NCBI RefSeq assembly: GCF_003024385.1
Contig: NZ_PVZN01000002.1
Span: 124,001-188,000, forward strand
Direction of reading: 5' to 3'
Source: Pseudomonas sp. BBP2017
Lineage (GTDB): Bacteria; Pseudomonadota; Gammaproteobacteria; Pseudomonadales; Pseudomonadaceae
Length of the DNA stretch: 64,000 nucleotides
The translations under genes and the position numbers were made by a program. Below the pieces are notes generated by a model that did no database searches, was not told the origin of the DNA, and was given only the letters and a program-made list of their open reading frames with translations. Each line of letters opens with the position of its first letter. The first letter of the stretch is position 1. Of this stretch, positions 9,223 to 18,735 are shown piece after piece.

Positions 9223-10101
9223 CAGGTCGTCCAGCAATGCGCGCAGATGATCCTGTCCGGCCTGGTTCAGGGCGAAGACCGGCCGCCGCGGCTCACCTAC
9301 CGGCAAGCCGCTCATGGCCAGGCCGGCCTTGACCGTAGCAGGCAAGCCCGCCTTGAGGATGAAGTCGAGCAGCGGCAACTGACGGTAGAACACCGACTTG
9401 GCGGTTTTCAGGTCGTTGCAGACGATGGCCTTGTACAGGGCCTGGTTGAGTTCGGGAATCAGGTTCGCCGCCGCGGTGCACCAGCCGCTGGCACCGGCGA
9501 TGAACGCTTCCAGAGCCAGCGGGTTGCAACCGTTATAGAACGGCACTTTGCCTTCACCGAGCAGTTGCAGTTTGTGCATACGTTGAATGTCGCCGGTGCT
9601 CTCCTTGACCATGGTGACATTTTCAACCTCGCGCACGATGCGCAGGATCAGCTCCACCGACATGTCGGTGCCGCTGGTGGCGGGGTTGTTGTAGAGCATG
9701 ATCGGCACGTCGATGCTGGCGCCGATAGCACGGTAGTGCTCGAAGATTTCTGCTTCGCTGAGTTTCCAGTACGCCGTTGGCAAGACCATCACCGCATCGG
9801 CACCATGGGCCTGGGCAACGCGTGCACGGCGGATGGCGCCGGCAGTGGTCAGGTCCGAGACACTGACGATGGTCGGCACTCGGCCGGCGATGTGGGCGAG
9901 GCTGAACTCGGTGGCCTGGTCCCATTCTCGATCACTCAGGTAGGCGCCTTCGCCCGTGCTGCCCAGCGGGGCGATGGCATGCACGCCACCGGCGATCAGG
10001 CGGTCGATGGACTGGCCCAGGGCAGCCAGGTCAAGGTGCTGGCCGTCGCTGCTGAACGGGGTGATGGTGTAGCCGATGATGCCGTGGAATTTCGTGGTCA
10101 T
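9199..10101 (-). CDS. Dihydrodipicolinate synthase-family aldolase/lyase
   Basis: A protein of 300 residues with a complete DapA/NAL-type TIM barrel: the substrate carboxylate loop PLGSTGEGAYLS near residues 45-57, the tyrosine in IMLYNNPATSG, and the Schiff-base lysine in TMVKESTGD. Family members condense or cleave 2-keto acids through a lysine imine. It is unlikely to be the housekeeping dapA, because it sits 37 bases downstream of a class II aldolase/adducin gene and next to two regulators. Together the pair suggest a small catabolic pathway for a sugar acid or hydroxy-keto acid. The exact substrate cannot be read from the sequence. Confidence 0.88.
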   Translation of the reverse strand: MTTKFHGIIGYTITPFSSDGQHLDLAALGQSIDRLIAGGVHAIAPLGSTGEGAYLSDREWDQATEFSLAHIAGRVPTIVSVSDLTTAGAIRRARVAQAHGADAVMVLPTAYWKLSEAEIFEHYRAIGASIDVPIMLYNNPATSGTDMSVELILRIVREVENVTMVKESTGDIQRMHKLQLLGEGKVPFYNGCNPLALEAFIAGASGWCTAAANLIPELNQALYKAIVCNDLKTAKSVFYRQLPLLDFILKAGLPATVKAGLAMSGLPVGEPRRPVFALNQAGQDHLRALLDDLLTPGSHA

Positions 10102-10138
10102 GAAACGTACTCCGCAAGTAAGGCAAAAGGGCGAACAA

Positions 10139-10921
10139 TCAGTTCAGGCAGTCGGCATGCACCCGCAGGCACTGCCGCGCATAGTAGTTGAAGGCGGCGC
10201 TGTGGCGTTTTGGCCGGGAGATCCAGTCGTGGGCTTCGCGGCCCAGCGCCGGCTCGATCGGTTTCACTTCGCCTGCGGCCATCGCCAGCAGCTGCAGCTT
10301 GGCCGCACGCTCGATCAACTGGGCGATGACGCAGGCTTCCTCGATGCTGGCGCCGGTGGACAGCTGGCCATGGTGCGAGAGCAGGATGGCGCGTTTGTCG
10401 CCAAGCGCTGCGCTGATGATTTCGCCTTCTTCGTTGCCGACCGGCACCCCGGGCCAGGCTTCAAGAAAGGCGCAGTCTTCATACAGCGGGCACAGGTCCA
10501 TGTGCGAAACCTGCAGCGGCACTTCCAGCATCGACAGCGCGGCGACATGGGTAGGGTGGGTGTGGATGATGCAGTTCACATCCGGGCGTGCCCGGTACAC
10601 CCAGCTGTGGAAGCGGTTGGCCGGGTTGGGCATGCCCTGGCCTTCGAGTACTTCAAGGTCTTCATTGACCAGCAACAGGTTGCTGGCGGTGATTTCGTCG
10701 AAGCCCAGCCCCAGTTGTTGGGTGTAGAAGGTGCCAGGTTGTGGCCCGCGGGTACTGATTTGCCCGGCCAGGCCCGAGTCGTGGCCGTTGTCGAAGAGAA
10801 TTCGACAGGTCAGGGCCAGCTTTTCCCGTGCAGTCCACGTATTATCGGCAAGCGAGCCTTGCATCTGTGTAAGGGCCTGCTTGATCAGTTGGTCCTTGGG
10901 CAATGCCAGAGTCTTGGCCAT
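10139..10921 (-). CDS. Class II aldolase/adducin-family protein
   Basis: The protein is 260 residues, the usual size of the zinc-dependent aldolase/adducin fold. Metal ligands are visible as the two histidines of HTHPTHVAAL and a third in LSHHGQLSTG. Family members are fuculose-phosphate-type aldolases or decarboxylating enzymes acting on hydroxy-keto acids. It is first in a two-gene operon with the DapA-like enzyme and is divergent from an XRE-cupin/AraC regulator pair. A palindromic site lies about 100 bp upstream of its start. The substrate is unknown. Confidence 0.88.
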   Translation of the reverse strand: MAKTLALPKDQLIKQALTQMQGSLADNTWTAREKLALTCRILFDNGHDSGLAGQISTRGPQPGTFYTQQLGLGFDEITASNLLLVNEDLEVLEGQGMPNPANRFHSWVYRARPDVNCIIHTHPTHVAALSMLEVPLQVSHMDLCPLYEDCAFLEAWPGVPVGNEEGEIISAALGDKRAILLSHHGQLSTGASIEEACVIAQLIERAAKLQLLAMAAGEVKPIEPALGREAHDWISRPKRHSAAFNYYARQCLRVHADCLN

Positions 10922-10999
10922 GGGGATATCCTCGATGGTGTAGAGAAATGTCAGGCTGGCCCGCCCCGGTTACTTGGACGGTGAAGGGGCGGTTAAGCA

Positions 11000-11037
11000 A
11001 ATGACACAAAAAAGGATAAATGACACAATGTGTCATT
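11000..11037. promoter_or_regulatory. Palindromic operator plus extra half-site between divergent operons
   Basis: AATGACACAATGTGTCATT at 11019-11037 is a perfect inverted repeat with 9-bp arms around one base. The same 9-bp half-site recurs as a direct repeat at 11000-11008, 19 bases upstream. The site lies between the aldolase gene (start 10921, leftward) and the XRE regulator (start 11081, rightward). It fits a dimeric helix-turn-helix protein, most simply the XRE regulator itself. An in-frame GTG at 11030 lies inside the palindrome, which argues that translation starts further down. Confidence 0.6.
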
Positions 11038-11080
11038 AGCAAGAAAAAGCTTGCCCGTGGCACTGGGAAAATTGCACCAC

Positions 11081-11623
11081 ATGTCTATCCGATTGAAATT
11101 GCTGAGAAAAAAACTGGGGATTACCTTGGAGGTGCTGGCCGAGAAGTCCGGCATGACCAAGAGCTATCTTTCCAAGGTCGAGCGTGGCCTGAACACGCCG
11201 TCGATTGCCGCTGCGCTGAAGCTGGCGCGGGCGCTGAGTGTCAATGTCGAAGAGCTGTTCGCCGAAGATGCGCCCGGCCAGGCCCGCTTTAGCCTGGTAC
11301 GCAGCGCTGAGCGCCAGGCGCTTTCCGGGAGCGCTCAGGGCCCGGGTTATGCGGTGTTGGCCAACCATATCGGCAGCCGCAGCTTGCTGCCGTTCATCAT
11401 CAGCCCGCCCGCTGATTTCAGCGACTCGACCTTCAAGGAGCACCTGGGCGAGGAGTTTCTGTTTGTTCACGAAGGCCAGGTGGAAGTGGACTTCATGAGC
11501 GAGCGGGTCATCCTCGAACGTGGTGATGCACTGTACTTCAACGCCCAGACGCCGCATCGTCTGCGCTCGCTGGGCGAGGTGCAGGCGCAGTTGCTGGTGG
11601 TGGTGCATGACGCCGAAGGCTGA
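11081..11623 (+). CDS. XRE-family regulator with C-terminal cupin
   Basis: A protein of 180 residues. An N-terminal XRE/Cro helix-turn-helix spans about residues 5-60 (RKKLGITLEVLAEKSGMTKS, YLSKVERGLNTPS). A small cupin follows at about 105-175 (HLGEEFLFVHEGQVEVDF, ERGDALYFNAQTPHRLRS). These regulators bind a small ligand in the cupin and control a nearby catabolic operon. The ATG at 11081 is chosen because it starts directly at the HTH; the longer frame from GTG at 11030 would overlap a perfect operator. It is followed after five bases by an AraC regulator, so the two are co-transcribed. Confidence 0.9.
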   Translation: MSIRLKLLRKKLGITLEVLAEKSGMTKSYLSKVERGLNTPSIAAALKLARALSVNVEELFAEDAPGQARFSLVRSAERQALSGSAQGPGYAVLANHIGSRSLLPFIISPPADFSDSTFKEHLGEEFLFVHEGQVEVDFMSERVILERGDALYFNAQTPHRLRSLGEVQAQLLVVVHDAEG

Positions 11624-11628
11624 AGTCG

Positions 11629-12414
11629 ATGGACAGCCACTCTCGATTCTGGCGTGACCTTGCGCTGCCGTTCATCGAGGCGCGCAGCGTCGAGGATGGG
11701 CGCAAAGTCTGCTATTCGGCGCATTCCCACGAGAGCTTCAGCATCGGGGCGATCACCGCGGGTCGCAGCACCTACGTGAGTGGGGAGAGCCAGCAACAGG
11801 TCAGCGCCGGCACCGTTGTGCTGATGAACCCCGGCGCTGTGCATGCCTGCAACCCGATCGAGGGTGAACCCTGGTCATACCTCATGCTGTACGTGGACCT
11901 GCCCTGGTTGCAGGCGCTGGGGTTCCAGCCGCTCGAGGCGCTCAGCAGCGCTTCGCCGTCCCTCTACCAGGACCTGTGCCAACTGCATGCCCTGCTGGTG
12001 GATGATCAGTTCAGCATCGCCAGCAAGCACGCGGCGTTATGCATTTTTTTCAGTGAACTGATCCGGCAATTGCCCTCCGGCGTGCCGGCAGCGGGGCGGG
12101 TCAATCCGCGTTTGCTGGCCGCTGCCGCCTTCATCCGCGAGCACTGCACCCAGCCGTTGCGCCTGCAAGACATGGGTGAGGCGGCGGGGCTGTCTACCTC
12201 ATACCTGATCCGCGCCTTCAAGCAGCAGTTCGGTCTGACGCCCCATGGCTACTTGCTGGATCAACGCGTGCAGTTTGCCCGCGCCCGCCTGCGCCGTGGC
12301 GCGCTAATCGCCGAGGTGGCGCTGGAAGCCGGGTTTGCCGACCAGGCCCACCTGCAGCGGGCGTTCAAGCGTCACCTGGCGGCGACTCCCGGCCACTATC
12401 GATCAGGCCAGTAA
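11629..12414 (+). CDS. AraC-family regulator with cupin-type sensor
   Basis: The 261-residue protein has an N-terminal AraC-binding cupin around residues 15-100 (HSHESFSIGAITAGRSTY, then AGTVVLMNPGAVHACNP) and two C-terminal AraC helix-turn-helix repeats around 165-258 (LRLQDMGEAAGLSTSYLIR and ALEAGFADQAHLQRAFKR). It starts five bases after the XRE-cupin gene. The neighbouring LysE-type exporter is convergent and overlaps by 12 bases, which is a common pairing of AraC regulators of this type with amino acid exporters. Its target could be either the exporter or the aldolase operon. Confidence 0.88.
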   Translation: MDSHSRFWRDLALPFIEARSVEDGRKVCYSAHSHESFSIGAITAGRSTYVSGESQQQVSAGTVVLMNPGAVHACNPIEGEPWSYLMLYVDLPWLQALGFQPLEALSSASPSLYQDLCQLHALLVDDQFSIASKHAALCIFFSELIRQLPSGVPAAGRVNPRLLAAAAFIREHCTQPLRLQDMGEAAGLSTSYLIRAFKQQFGLTPHGYLLDQRVQFARARLRRGALIAEVALEAGFADQAHLQRAFKRHLAATPGHYRSGQ

Positions 12415-12990
12415 CAGGTACAGGGCACTGGCCACCAGCAGCGCCGCCAGCACGCGGTTGAACACACGCACGCGGTGCCGGTTGCCCAGGTACTGGCTGA
12501 TGACACTTCCCGCCCAGGCCCAGCTGGCGATGGACAGGTAGCAGATGACAAAGTAGATCGCGGTGAACTGCCAGAGCAGGGCGGTTTCGCCTTCGCCGAC
12601 GTAGGCGCCGACACCGGCCACGCAGGCCAGCCAGGCCTTGGGATTGAGCCACTGCAGGGTTGCACCCGCGAGCATCGAAGGTGCTGCTGCGGAGCTGTTG
12701 CTGGTCAATTCACCGCGGTCGCTGGCCAGTTTCCACGCCATGTACATCAAAAACGCCACACCGCCGGCGTGCAGCACCTGGGTCATTGCGGGCCAGTAGC
12801 GCAGTAGTTCGTGCAATCCCAAACCAATCAGCAACAGCAGCAGACTGAAGCCCAGGGTGGCGCCGGTGACATGCCGGAGGCTGGCACGCAAACCATAGCG
12901 GGCACCGCTGCCCAACGCGACGATGTTGACCGGGCCGGGAGAGATGGAAGCGGCCAGCGCAAAGGCGGCCATGGACAGGGTCAGACTCAT
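12403..12990 (-). CDS. LysE/RhtB-family amino acid exporter
   Basis: The 195-residue protein has the LysE family length and six predicted membrane helices. The family signature ISPGPVNIVALGSGARYG is at residues 16-33, and a conserved NPKAWLA segment lies in the fourth helix region. Such proteins export amino acids or related metabolites by proton exchange in the inner membrane. The gene overlaps the end of the AraC regulator by 12 bases. The substrate cannot be read from the sequence. Confidence 0.88.
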   Translation of the reverse strand: MSLTLSMAAFALAASISPGPVNIVALGSGARYGLRASLRHVTGATLGFSLLLLLIGLGLHELLRYWPAMTQVLHAGGVAFLMYMAWKLASDRGELTSNSSAAAPSMLAGATLQWLNPKAWLACVAGVGAYVGEGETALLWQFTAIYFVICYLSIASWAWAGSVISQYLGNRHRVRVFNRVLAALLVASALYLLLA

Positions 12991-13255
12991 TGGTGTTCAT
13001 CCTGTAGGAAAGGTGAACTCAGTCTGCTGGCTTGGCTGGAGCAAGTATTGAAGGAAATTGCCCTGTGGGAGTGGCTACAGAATTTGAAATAGTTTTGCGC
13101 TGTAAGAAATCCCTGCTGCAATTGTAGGATCTCATCCCCAATTGATATTAGGTTGATATGACTTCGTTCTCGGAGCCCCCCAGTACCTGGCCGTCCTGGC
13201 CATTTTCCCGTCCCTGTGACGTTTCCCCGCTGTTCGCGCAGGTGAGTACCCGCCC

Positions 13256-14827
13256 ATGGAATGGCTAGCCGACCCTACGGCCTGGCTGGGCCTTGCCACG
13301 CTGATTGTCCTGGAACTGGTACTGGGTATCGACAACCTGGTGTTCATCGCCATCCTCGCCGACAAGCTGCCAGCGCATCAGCGCGACCGCGCGCGAGTGA
13401 TCGGTCTGTCCCTGGCGTTGATCATGCGCCTGGGCCTGCTGGCCAGTATTTCCTGGATGGTGACCCTGACCGCACCGTTGATCGAGGTGCTCGGCAAGAG
13501 CTTCTCCGGCCGTGACCTGATCATGCTCTTCGGCGGTGTATTCCTGTTGTTCAAGGCCACCATGGAGTTGCACGAACGCCTGGAGGGCCATGTTGCCCAG
13601 TCCAATGGCAGCACTCGTCACGCCGCGTTCTGGCCAATCGTGGCGCAGATCGTGGTGCTCGATGCGGTGTTCTCGCTGGACGCGGTGATCACTGCCGTGG
13701 GCATGGTCGAGCAGTTGTCGGTGATGATGATCGCGGTGATTTTCTCGATTGGTATCATGATCGTCGCCAGCAAGCCATTGACACGTTTCGTCAATAGCCA
13801 CCCGACAGTGATCATGCTGTGCCTGGGCTTCTTGATGATGATCGGCTTCAGCCTGACCGCTGAAGGCCTGGGCTTCCATATTCCCAAGGGCTATCTGTAC
13901 GCGGCGATCGGTTTCTCGATTGTGGTCGAACTGTTCAACCAGGTGGCCCGCGCCCGGCGCAGGCGCAGCCTGCAGCAACACCGGCCGTTGCGTGAACGCA
14001 CGGCCCATGCGGTGCTGCGCCTGCTGGGCGGGCGTCGAATCGAAGCGGACGAGGTCGGTGAGGAAATTGCCGACCTGGTCGAGGGTGGCGAGGAACACGT
14101 GCTGTTCGACCGTCGTGAACGGGTGATGATCAGCGGCGTGCTGAATCTGGCCGAGCGTCCGATCAAGACGCTGATGACGGTGCGGGCCCAGGTCGATGCC
14201 ATCGACCTGGCGCAAACCCCGCAAGCCATTCGTACGGCGTTGATGCATTCGTCGTACTCGCGCTTGCCACTGATCCGCAACGGTCGTATCGAAGAGCCAC
14301 TGGGCTTCGTGCACAAGAAGGAACTGCTCAAGGAGCTGCTGGCCGGTAACGAGCCGGACCTGGAAAGCCTGGTCCGTGCGTCGCTGAACCTGCTGGAGGG
14401 CTTCAGCATCCTCAACGCCCTGGAGCAGATGCGCAACCAGTCGACCCACATCGCCTTTGTGGTCAACGAGTTCGGTGATTTCACCGGCATCCTGACCATG
14501 ACCGACATCCTTGAGTCCATCGCCGGTGAATTGCCCGACGCCAGTGAGGTCGAGGGGCCGGGAGTCGTCGAGGACGAACAGGGCTTTGTCGTCAGCGGTG
14601 CCTTGAACCTGAGTCAGATCCTGGCGCGCACCGGCTTTGCCGCCAAACCGACCGAGGATTACCAGACCCTCGCCGGTCTGGTAATGAGCCTGCTTGACCG
14701 TTTGCCCGTGGTCGGCGACTGCCTGCAATGGAATGGCTGGCAGATGACAGTGGTCGCGGTGGAGGAGCGCCGGGTCCGCGAGGTACGCCTCAGGCCGAAC
14801 GCCGCTGATGGCGCAGCAGGTGCTTGA
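13256..14827 (+). CDS. TerC-family membrane protein with CBS pair and CorC/HlyC domain
   Basis: The 523-residue protein joins three parts. A TerC-like membrane domain covers about residues 1-215, with [10 protein letters not shown] and [14 protein letters not shown] carrying the paired acidic residues typical of the family and several long hydrophobic helices. A CBS pair follows at about 295-420 ([29 protein letters not shown]), then a C-terminal CorC_HlyC transporter-associated domain at about 435-515. This architecture (YegH/YoaE type) is linked to metal ion export or membrane metal homeostasis. It stands alone on its strand and overlaps the convergent rarD gene by 38 bases. Confidence 0.9.
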   Translation: MEWLADPTAWLGLATLIVLELVLGIDNLVFIAILADKLPAHQRDRARVIGLSLALIMRLGLLASISWMVTLTAPLIEVLGKSFSGRDLIMLFGGVFLLFKATMELHERLEGHVAQSNGSTRHAAFWPIVAQIVVLDAVFSLDAVITAVGMVEQLSVMMIAVIFSIGIMIVASKPLTRFVNSHPTVIMLCLGFLMMIGFSLTAEGLGFHIPKGYLYAAIGFSIVVELFNQVARARRRRSLQQHRPLRERTAHAVLRLLGGRRIEADEVGEEIADLVEGGEEHVLFDRRERVMISGVLNLAERPIKTLMTVRAQVDAIDLAQTPQAIRTALMHSSYSRLPLIRNGRIEEPLGFVHKKELLKELLAGNEPDLESLVRASLNLLEGFSILNALEQMRNQSTHIAFVVNEFGDFTGILTMTDILESIAGELPDASEVEGPGVVEDEQGFVVSGALNLSQILARTGFAAKPTEDYQTLAGLVMSLLDRLPVVGDCLQWNGWQMTVVAVEERRVREVRLRPNAADGAAGA

Positions 14828-15677
14828 TGCCTTCAAGGATCAGCACCAGCACTGCCAGCCAGATCGGCAGATAGGTCAGCCACTGGTCGGGACCAATGGT
14901 CTCGCCCAGTAGCAGGGCCACGGCCACCAGCAGCACCGGCTCGACATAACTGAGCAGGCCGAACAGGCTGAAGGCCAGCAGGCGGCTTGCCAGTACGTAG
15001 CAGATCAGCGCCAACGCGCTGATCACCCCCAGCAACGGAATCAGGCCATACAGGGCCGGGTGTTCGACCAGGTCCTGGGCGCTCAACGGGCCCTGGATGA
15101 CAAAGTACAGTGCCGTTGGCAGCAGCAGAAACATATCGGCCCACAGGCCACCGAGGTGGTCGGTGCGGCATTTGCGCCGCAGGATGAAGTACAGCGGGTA
15201 GCCGATGGCGACCACCAGGGTTTCCCAGGCAAAACTGCCATGCTGGTACAGTTCGTGCGCGACGCCGGTCACCGCACAGGCCACTGCCAGCTTTTGCAGA
15301 CGTGACAGGCGTTCACCGTAGACCACGCGTCCGGTCAGGACCATGGTCAGCGGTAACAGAAAGTACCCCAGCGACACCTCCAGACTGCGCCCGTGCAACG
15401 GCGCCCAGAGGAACAACCAGAGCTGCACGCCCATCAGCGATGAGGTGCCGATCAAACCCAGCAGCAGTATCGGCCGTTGCTGAATTCGTTTGAGCAGGCC
15501 GGTAATCAGTGGCCAGTCCTTGCTCAGCAGCATGAACAATGTCAGGCAGGGCAGGGTCAGCAGGGTACGCCAGCCAAAGATTTCTTCACCGTCCAGCGGT
15601 GTTAACAGCGAAGTGTAGAAGTACATCACGGCAAACAAGCACGACGCCATGACCGATGAAACGATGCCTTTGGACAC
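14790..15677 (-). CDS. rarD: RarD-type EamA-family permease
   Basis: The protein is 295 residues with ten predicted membrane helices and an EamA/DMT fold. The N-terminus [20 protein letters not shown], the [20 protein letters not shown] segment and the [18 protein letters not shown] segment are characteristic of RarD. RarD proteins are thought to move small metabolites across the inner membrane; the substrate is not settled. The gene overlaps the 3' end of the TerC gene on the opposite strand, so neither 3' end can be extended. Confidence 0.85.
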   Translation of the reverse strand: MSKGIVSSVMASCLFAVMYFYTSLLTPLDGEEIFGWRTLLTLPCLTLFMLLSKDWPLITGLLKRIQQRPILLLGLIGTSSLMGVQLWLFLWAPLHGRSLEVSLGYFLLPLTMVLTGRVVYGERLSRLQKLAVACAVTGVAHELYQHGSFAWETLVVAIGYPLYFILRRKCRTDHLGGLWADMFLLLPTALYFVIQGPLSAQDLVEHPALYGLIPLLGVISALALICYVLASRLLAFSLFGLLSYVEPVLLVAVALLLGETIGPDQWLTYLPIWLAVLVLILEGIKHLLRHQRRSA

Positions 15678-15709
15678 GAGGGCCTCTGTAGCAGGAAAAA
15701 TAAGGGTGC

Positions 15710-17290
15710 TCAGCCACCTTGAGTCAGTACCTGGTGGTCAGTGGCTGACACCAGGCCTTGCGCCTCCAGGGCCTGAATGAACGCTTCGGCCGACATTGGC
15801 CGGGCAAACAGGTAGCCTTGCTGGAAATCGACGTTGTGCCGGGCCAGGTAGTCACGTTGGGCCTCGGTTTCCACCCCTTCGGCAACGATCCCCAGCCCCA
15901 GCTTGCTCGACAGTTCGATGATACTGTCGAGGATATGCAAGGACAGCGCATCGCCACCGATCATCGCCACAAAACTCTGGTCGATCTTCAGGTAATCAAC
16001 CTGAAACTGGCGCAGGTAGGCCAGGCTCGACTGGCCGGTACCAAAGTCGTCCAGTGCAATCATCACCCCCAGATCACGCAGGCCGGCGAACAACGCATGG
16101 GTGACCTCGTTCGGGGAAATGAGTTTACGCTCGGTCAACTCCAGGGTCAGGCGCACCCGTCCCTTGGGAAAGGCGGCGAGGAAGGTCCGGCAATCATCGA
16201 GCAAAGCCAGGTCCTGGCAGTGATCGGCGGTGATGTTGATGCCTATGTGGAAGCCGTCATCCATGCTGTCGGCATGCGCAGCCAGCACCTGGGCGGTTCG
16301 GGCGAAGAGTTGGCGGGTCATGGGTACGATCTGACCGCTGTGTTCGGCATAGGGTATGAACAGGTCCGGGCGTACCAAGCCTTCACGCGGGTGCTGCCAG
16401 CGCATCAGTACCTCGACACCGGCCCAGCGGTAGTCGCCACGGCGCACCACCGGCTGGAAGTAGGGCACGAACTCATTGGCTTCTATGGCTCGCTGCAGTT
16501 CGGCACGCGGTGAACTGGCCCGGCGCAGTTGCCAGTAACAGGTCGTTGCGGCGATGACGCCGAGTAGCACCAGCAGGCCTAACATGGCCGGGTACTCGCT
16601 GCGCATTTGCTGGCCAACTGTTCCCTGGGTGTGACCGCTGTGAATGGAGAAAGGGTAGCGCGTAGACGCAAACTCGGTGGCGGCGACCTCTGACTTTGGC
16701 GCAGCCCCTGTATGGACTTGCCCGCCACGGTCTATCCAGTGCGGGCCGACTTGCAATATGAGCTGGTTGTCATTACCGAGCAGGTACAGGGCACCGATCA
16801 GGTGATCGCCATCGACGGTGACGATGGCAGCGCGTTGCCCTTCGGCCACCCGGTACACCAACAATGGATGCCCAGGGGTGACGGAGTTTCCATCCATCAG
16901 CCACAGCGTACCCTGAACATAGTCACTGATGTTGACCGGCTCGCTGTAGGGGCCGAACAGCGAATTGCAATACAGTTCGCCGCGGTACTCCAGGTTGGTG
17001 GAGCGCACAAAGGCGTGCCGGGTGACTTGATTACGCAGGGCCAGTTTTTCTTCGATGCAGGGCTGACCCGCCAGCGGCAGCAGTTCCCTGGCGGCGCTGG
17101 CGGCATTGTCGAGGATGCGTTCGATCTGGTTGCCCACTCTGCGCGCAGTGGCTTCGCTACGGCTGTGCAGCTCCCGCTCGGCTTGCCATTGCATGATCAG
17201 CAGCCCGCAGACGATGGGCAGGGCGCCGACCAGCACGGGCAGGATTGTTCGCCAGAGGCGTAGTGGGCGGTGTTTTACCGATAAGGGCAT
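15710..17290 (-). CDS. CSS-motif EAL-domain cyclic-di-GMP phosphodiesterase
   Basis: The protein is 526 residues when started at ATG 17290. A membrane helix (about 15-33) is followed by a periplasmic CSS-type domain with paired cysteines at about 78 and 108 (AGQPC; ELYCNSLFG), a second helix near 250-270, and a C-terminal EAL domain from about 280. The catalytic set is present: EVLMRW in place of the consensus EAL, LELTER, LDDFGTG, DYLKID and EGVE. In CSS phosphodiesterases the periplasmic cysteines act as a redox switch on c-di-GMP hydrolysis. A related protein lacking the EAL domain lies about 1.4 kb away across hpd. Confidence 0.9.
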   Translation of the reverse strand: MPLSVKHRPLRLWRTILPVLVGALPIVCGLLIMQWQAERELHSRSEATARRVGNQIERILDNAASAARELLPLAGQPCIEEKLALRNQVTRHAFVRSTNLEYRGELYCNSLFGPYSEPVNISDYVQGTLWLMDGNSVTPGHPLLVYRVAEGQRAAIVTVDGDHLIGALYLLGNDNQLILQVGPHWIDRGGQVHTGAAPKSEVAATEFASTRYPFSIHSGHTQGTVGQQMRSEYPAMLGLLVLLGVIAATTCYWQLRRASSPRAELQRAIEANEFVPYFQPVVRRGDYRWAGVEVLMRWQHPREGLVRPDLFIPYAEHSGQIVPMTRQLFARTAQVLAAHADSMDDGFHIGINITADHCQDLALLDDCRTFLAAFPKGRVRLTLELTERKLISPNEVTHALFAGLRDLGVMIALDDFGTGQSSLAYLRQFQVDYLKIDQSFVAMIGGDALSLHILDSIIELSSKLGLGIVAEGVETEAQRDYLARHNVDFQQGYLFARPMSAEAFIQALEAQGLVSATDHQVLTQGG

Positions 17291-17414
17291 GGCGACTAAC
17301 CTGAAAAGACAGAACTGTGCAGAGGATAGCCGTACGTCGGAATCGTGTCTGAACTTAAAGTGCGACAAATTTGATTACGCACTGTAGAATCATCTTACGC
17401 ATACAATAATAAGG

Positions 17415-17433
17415 TTCCTCGCCACTCGAGGAA
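17415..17433. promoter_or_regulatory. Inverted repeat upstream of hpd
   Basis: TTCCTCG and CGAGGAA form a 7-bp inverted repeat around a 5-base centre, within the 309-bp gap between the CSS-EAL gene and hpd. It may be an operator for hpd control, or a small hairpin. No clear sigma-70 promoter was recognised beside it. The rest of the gap shows no gene. Confidence 0.3.
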
Positions 17434-17599
17434 TCAACCCGCCGAGAATGGGTCCATATGAAGTGTCATGGGTTCAAGCTGATCTATGGTGACTACCTCG
17501 CACGCAGTGTGAGGGGCATCTCCTGCGCACCGCCATCTTCGCTCGACATCGATAGCAAGTAATCACCGTTTTTAGCGCTTTGATGATGAGGTAATGAGC

Positions 17600-18676
17600 A
17601 TGGCCGACATTTTTGAAAACCCGATGGGCCTGATGGGCTTCGAATTCATCGAGTTCGCCTCGCCGACGCCCGGCGTCCTGGAGCCGATCTTCCAGATCAT
17701 GGGCTTCACCAAGGTGGCCACCCACCGATCCAAGGATGTGCACCTGTACCGCCAGGGTGACATCAACCTGATCCTCAATAACGAACCGAAAAGCATCGCC
17801 TCGTACTTCGCGGCCGAGCACGGTCCGTCGGTATGCGGCATGGCTTTTCGCGTACGTAACGCCCACGAGGCCTACGCCCGAGCCCTGGAACTGGGGGCTC
17901 AGCCGGTGGAAATCGAAACCGGTCCGATGGAGCTGCGTCTGCCGGCGATCAAAGGCATCGGCGGTGCGCCGCTGTACCTGATCGACCGTTTCGAGGAAGG
18001 CAGCTCGATCTACGACATCGACTTCAACTTCATTGAAGGTGTCGACCGTCATCCGGTTGGTGCTGGTCTGAAGATCATCGACCACCTGACCCACAACGTT
18101 TACCGTGGACGCATGGCCTATTGGGCGGCGTTTTACGAGAAGCTGTTCAACTTCCGTGAAATCCGCTACTTCGATATCAAAGGCGAGTACACCGGCCTGA
18201 CCTCCAAGGCCATGACCGCGCCCGACGGCATGATCCGTATCCCGTTGAACGAAGAGTCGTCCAAGGGCGCCGGGCAGATCGAAGAATTCCTGATGCAGTT
18301 CAACGGCGAAGGCATTCAGCATGTGGCCTTCCTCACCGATGACTTGCTCAAGAGCTGGGATGCGCTGAAGAAGCTCGGCATGCGTTTCATGACCGCACCG
18401 CCGCAGACCTACTACGAGATGCTTGAAGGCCGTCTGCCAGGTCACGGCGAACCAGTCGGTGAGCTGCAGGCGCGGGGCATTTTGCTCGATGGCTCTTCGC
18501 AGCCAGACGACAAGCGCCTGCTGTTGCAGATATTCTCGGAGACCCTGATGGGGCCGGTGTTCTTCGAGTTCATCCAGCGTAAGGGCGATGACGGCTTTGG
18601 TGAAGGCAACTTCAAGGCACTGTTCGAGTCTATCGAGCGTGACCAGGTACGCCGTGGCGTGCTGAACGCCGAGTAA
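17600..18676 (+). CDS. hpd: 4-hydroxyphenylpyruvate dioxygenase
   Basis: The 358-residue protein closely matches the Pseudomonas enzyme. It has two vicinal oxygen chelate halves, with the three iron ligands visible as His in [13 protein letters not shown], His in [11 protein letters not shown] and Glu in [16 protein letters not shown]. The C-terminal helix [16 protein letters not shown] gates the active site. It converts 4-hydroxyphenylpyruvate to homogentisate in tyrosine and phenylalanine breakdown. The ATG at 17600 (MADIFENP) has GAGG eight bases upstream and matches the known N-terminus; ATG at 17594 is less well spaced. It is a single-gene unit closed by a strong terminator. Confidence 0.97.
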   Translation: MADIFENPMGLMGFEFIEFASPTPGVLEPIFQIMGFTKVATHRSKDVHLYRQGDINLILNNEPKSIASYFAAEHGPSVCGMAFRVRNAHEAYARALELGAQPVEIETGPMELRLPAIKGIGGAPLYLIDRFEEGSSIYDIDFNFIEGVDRHPVGAGLKIIDHLTHNVYRGRMAYWAAFYEKLFNFREIRYFDIKGEYTGLTSKAMTAPDGMIRIPLNEESSKGAGQIEEFLMQFNGEGIQHVAFLTDDLLKSWDALKKLGMRFMTAPPQTYYEMLEGRLPGHGEPVGELQARGILLDGSSQPDDKRLLLQIFSETLMGPVFFEFIQRKGDDGFGEGNFKALFESIERDQVRRGVLNAE

Positions 18677-18693
18677 TCGAGCGCAACCACAGT

Positions 18694-18729
18694 AAAAGGC
18701 CATTGAGGGTATCTTCAATGGCTTTTTTA
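18694..18729 (+). terminator. Rho-independent terminator of hpd
   Basis: GCCATTGA at 18699-18706 pairs perfectly with TCAATGGC at 18715-18722 around an 8-base loop. An A-rich run precedes the stem and six T residues follow it. It lies 18 bases after the hpd stop and just before the end of the convergent CSS-domain gene. The A-tract on the other side could let it work in both directions. Confidence 0.85.
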
Positions 18730-18735
18730 TTTGTG

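Noticed and set aside
11030..11080. GTG start at 11030 for the XRE-cupin gene
   Set aside because: It lies inside a perfect palindromic operator and adds 17 residues before the HTH; ATG 11081 fits better.
13265..14836. 523-codon minus-strand open frame
   Set aside because: It mirrors the TerC gene almost base for base and encodes a His/Gln-rich product without a fold; the sense frame has clear TerC, CBS and CorC domains.
17474..18718. 414-codon minus-strand open frame over hpd
   Set aside because: Antisense to hpd, which is complete with iron ligands and a terminator.
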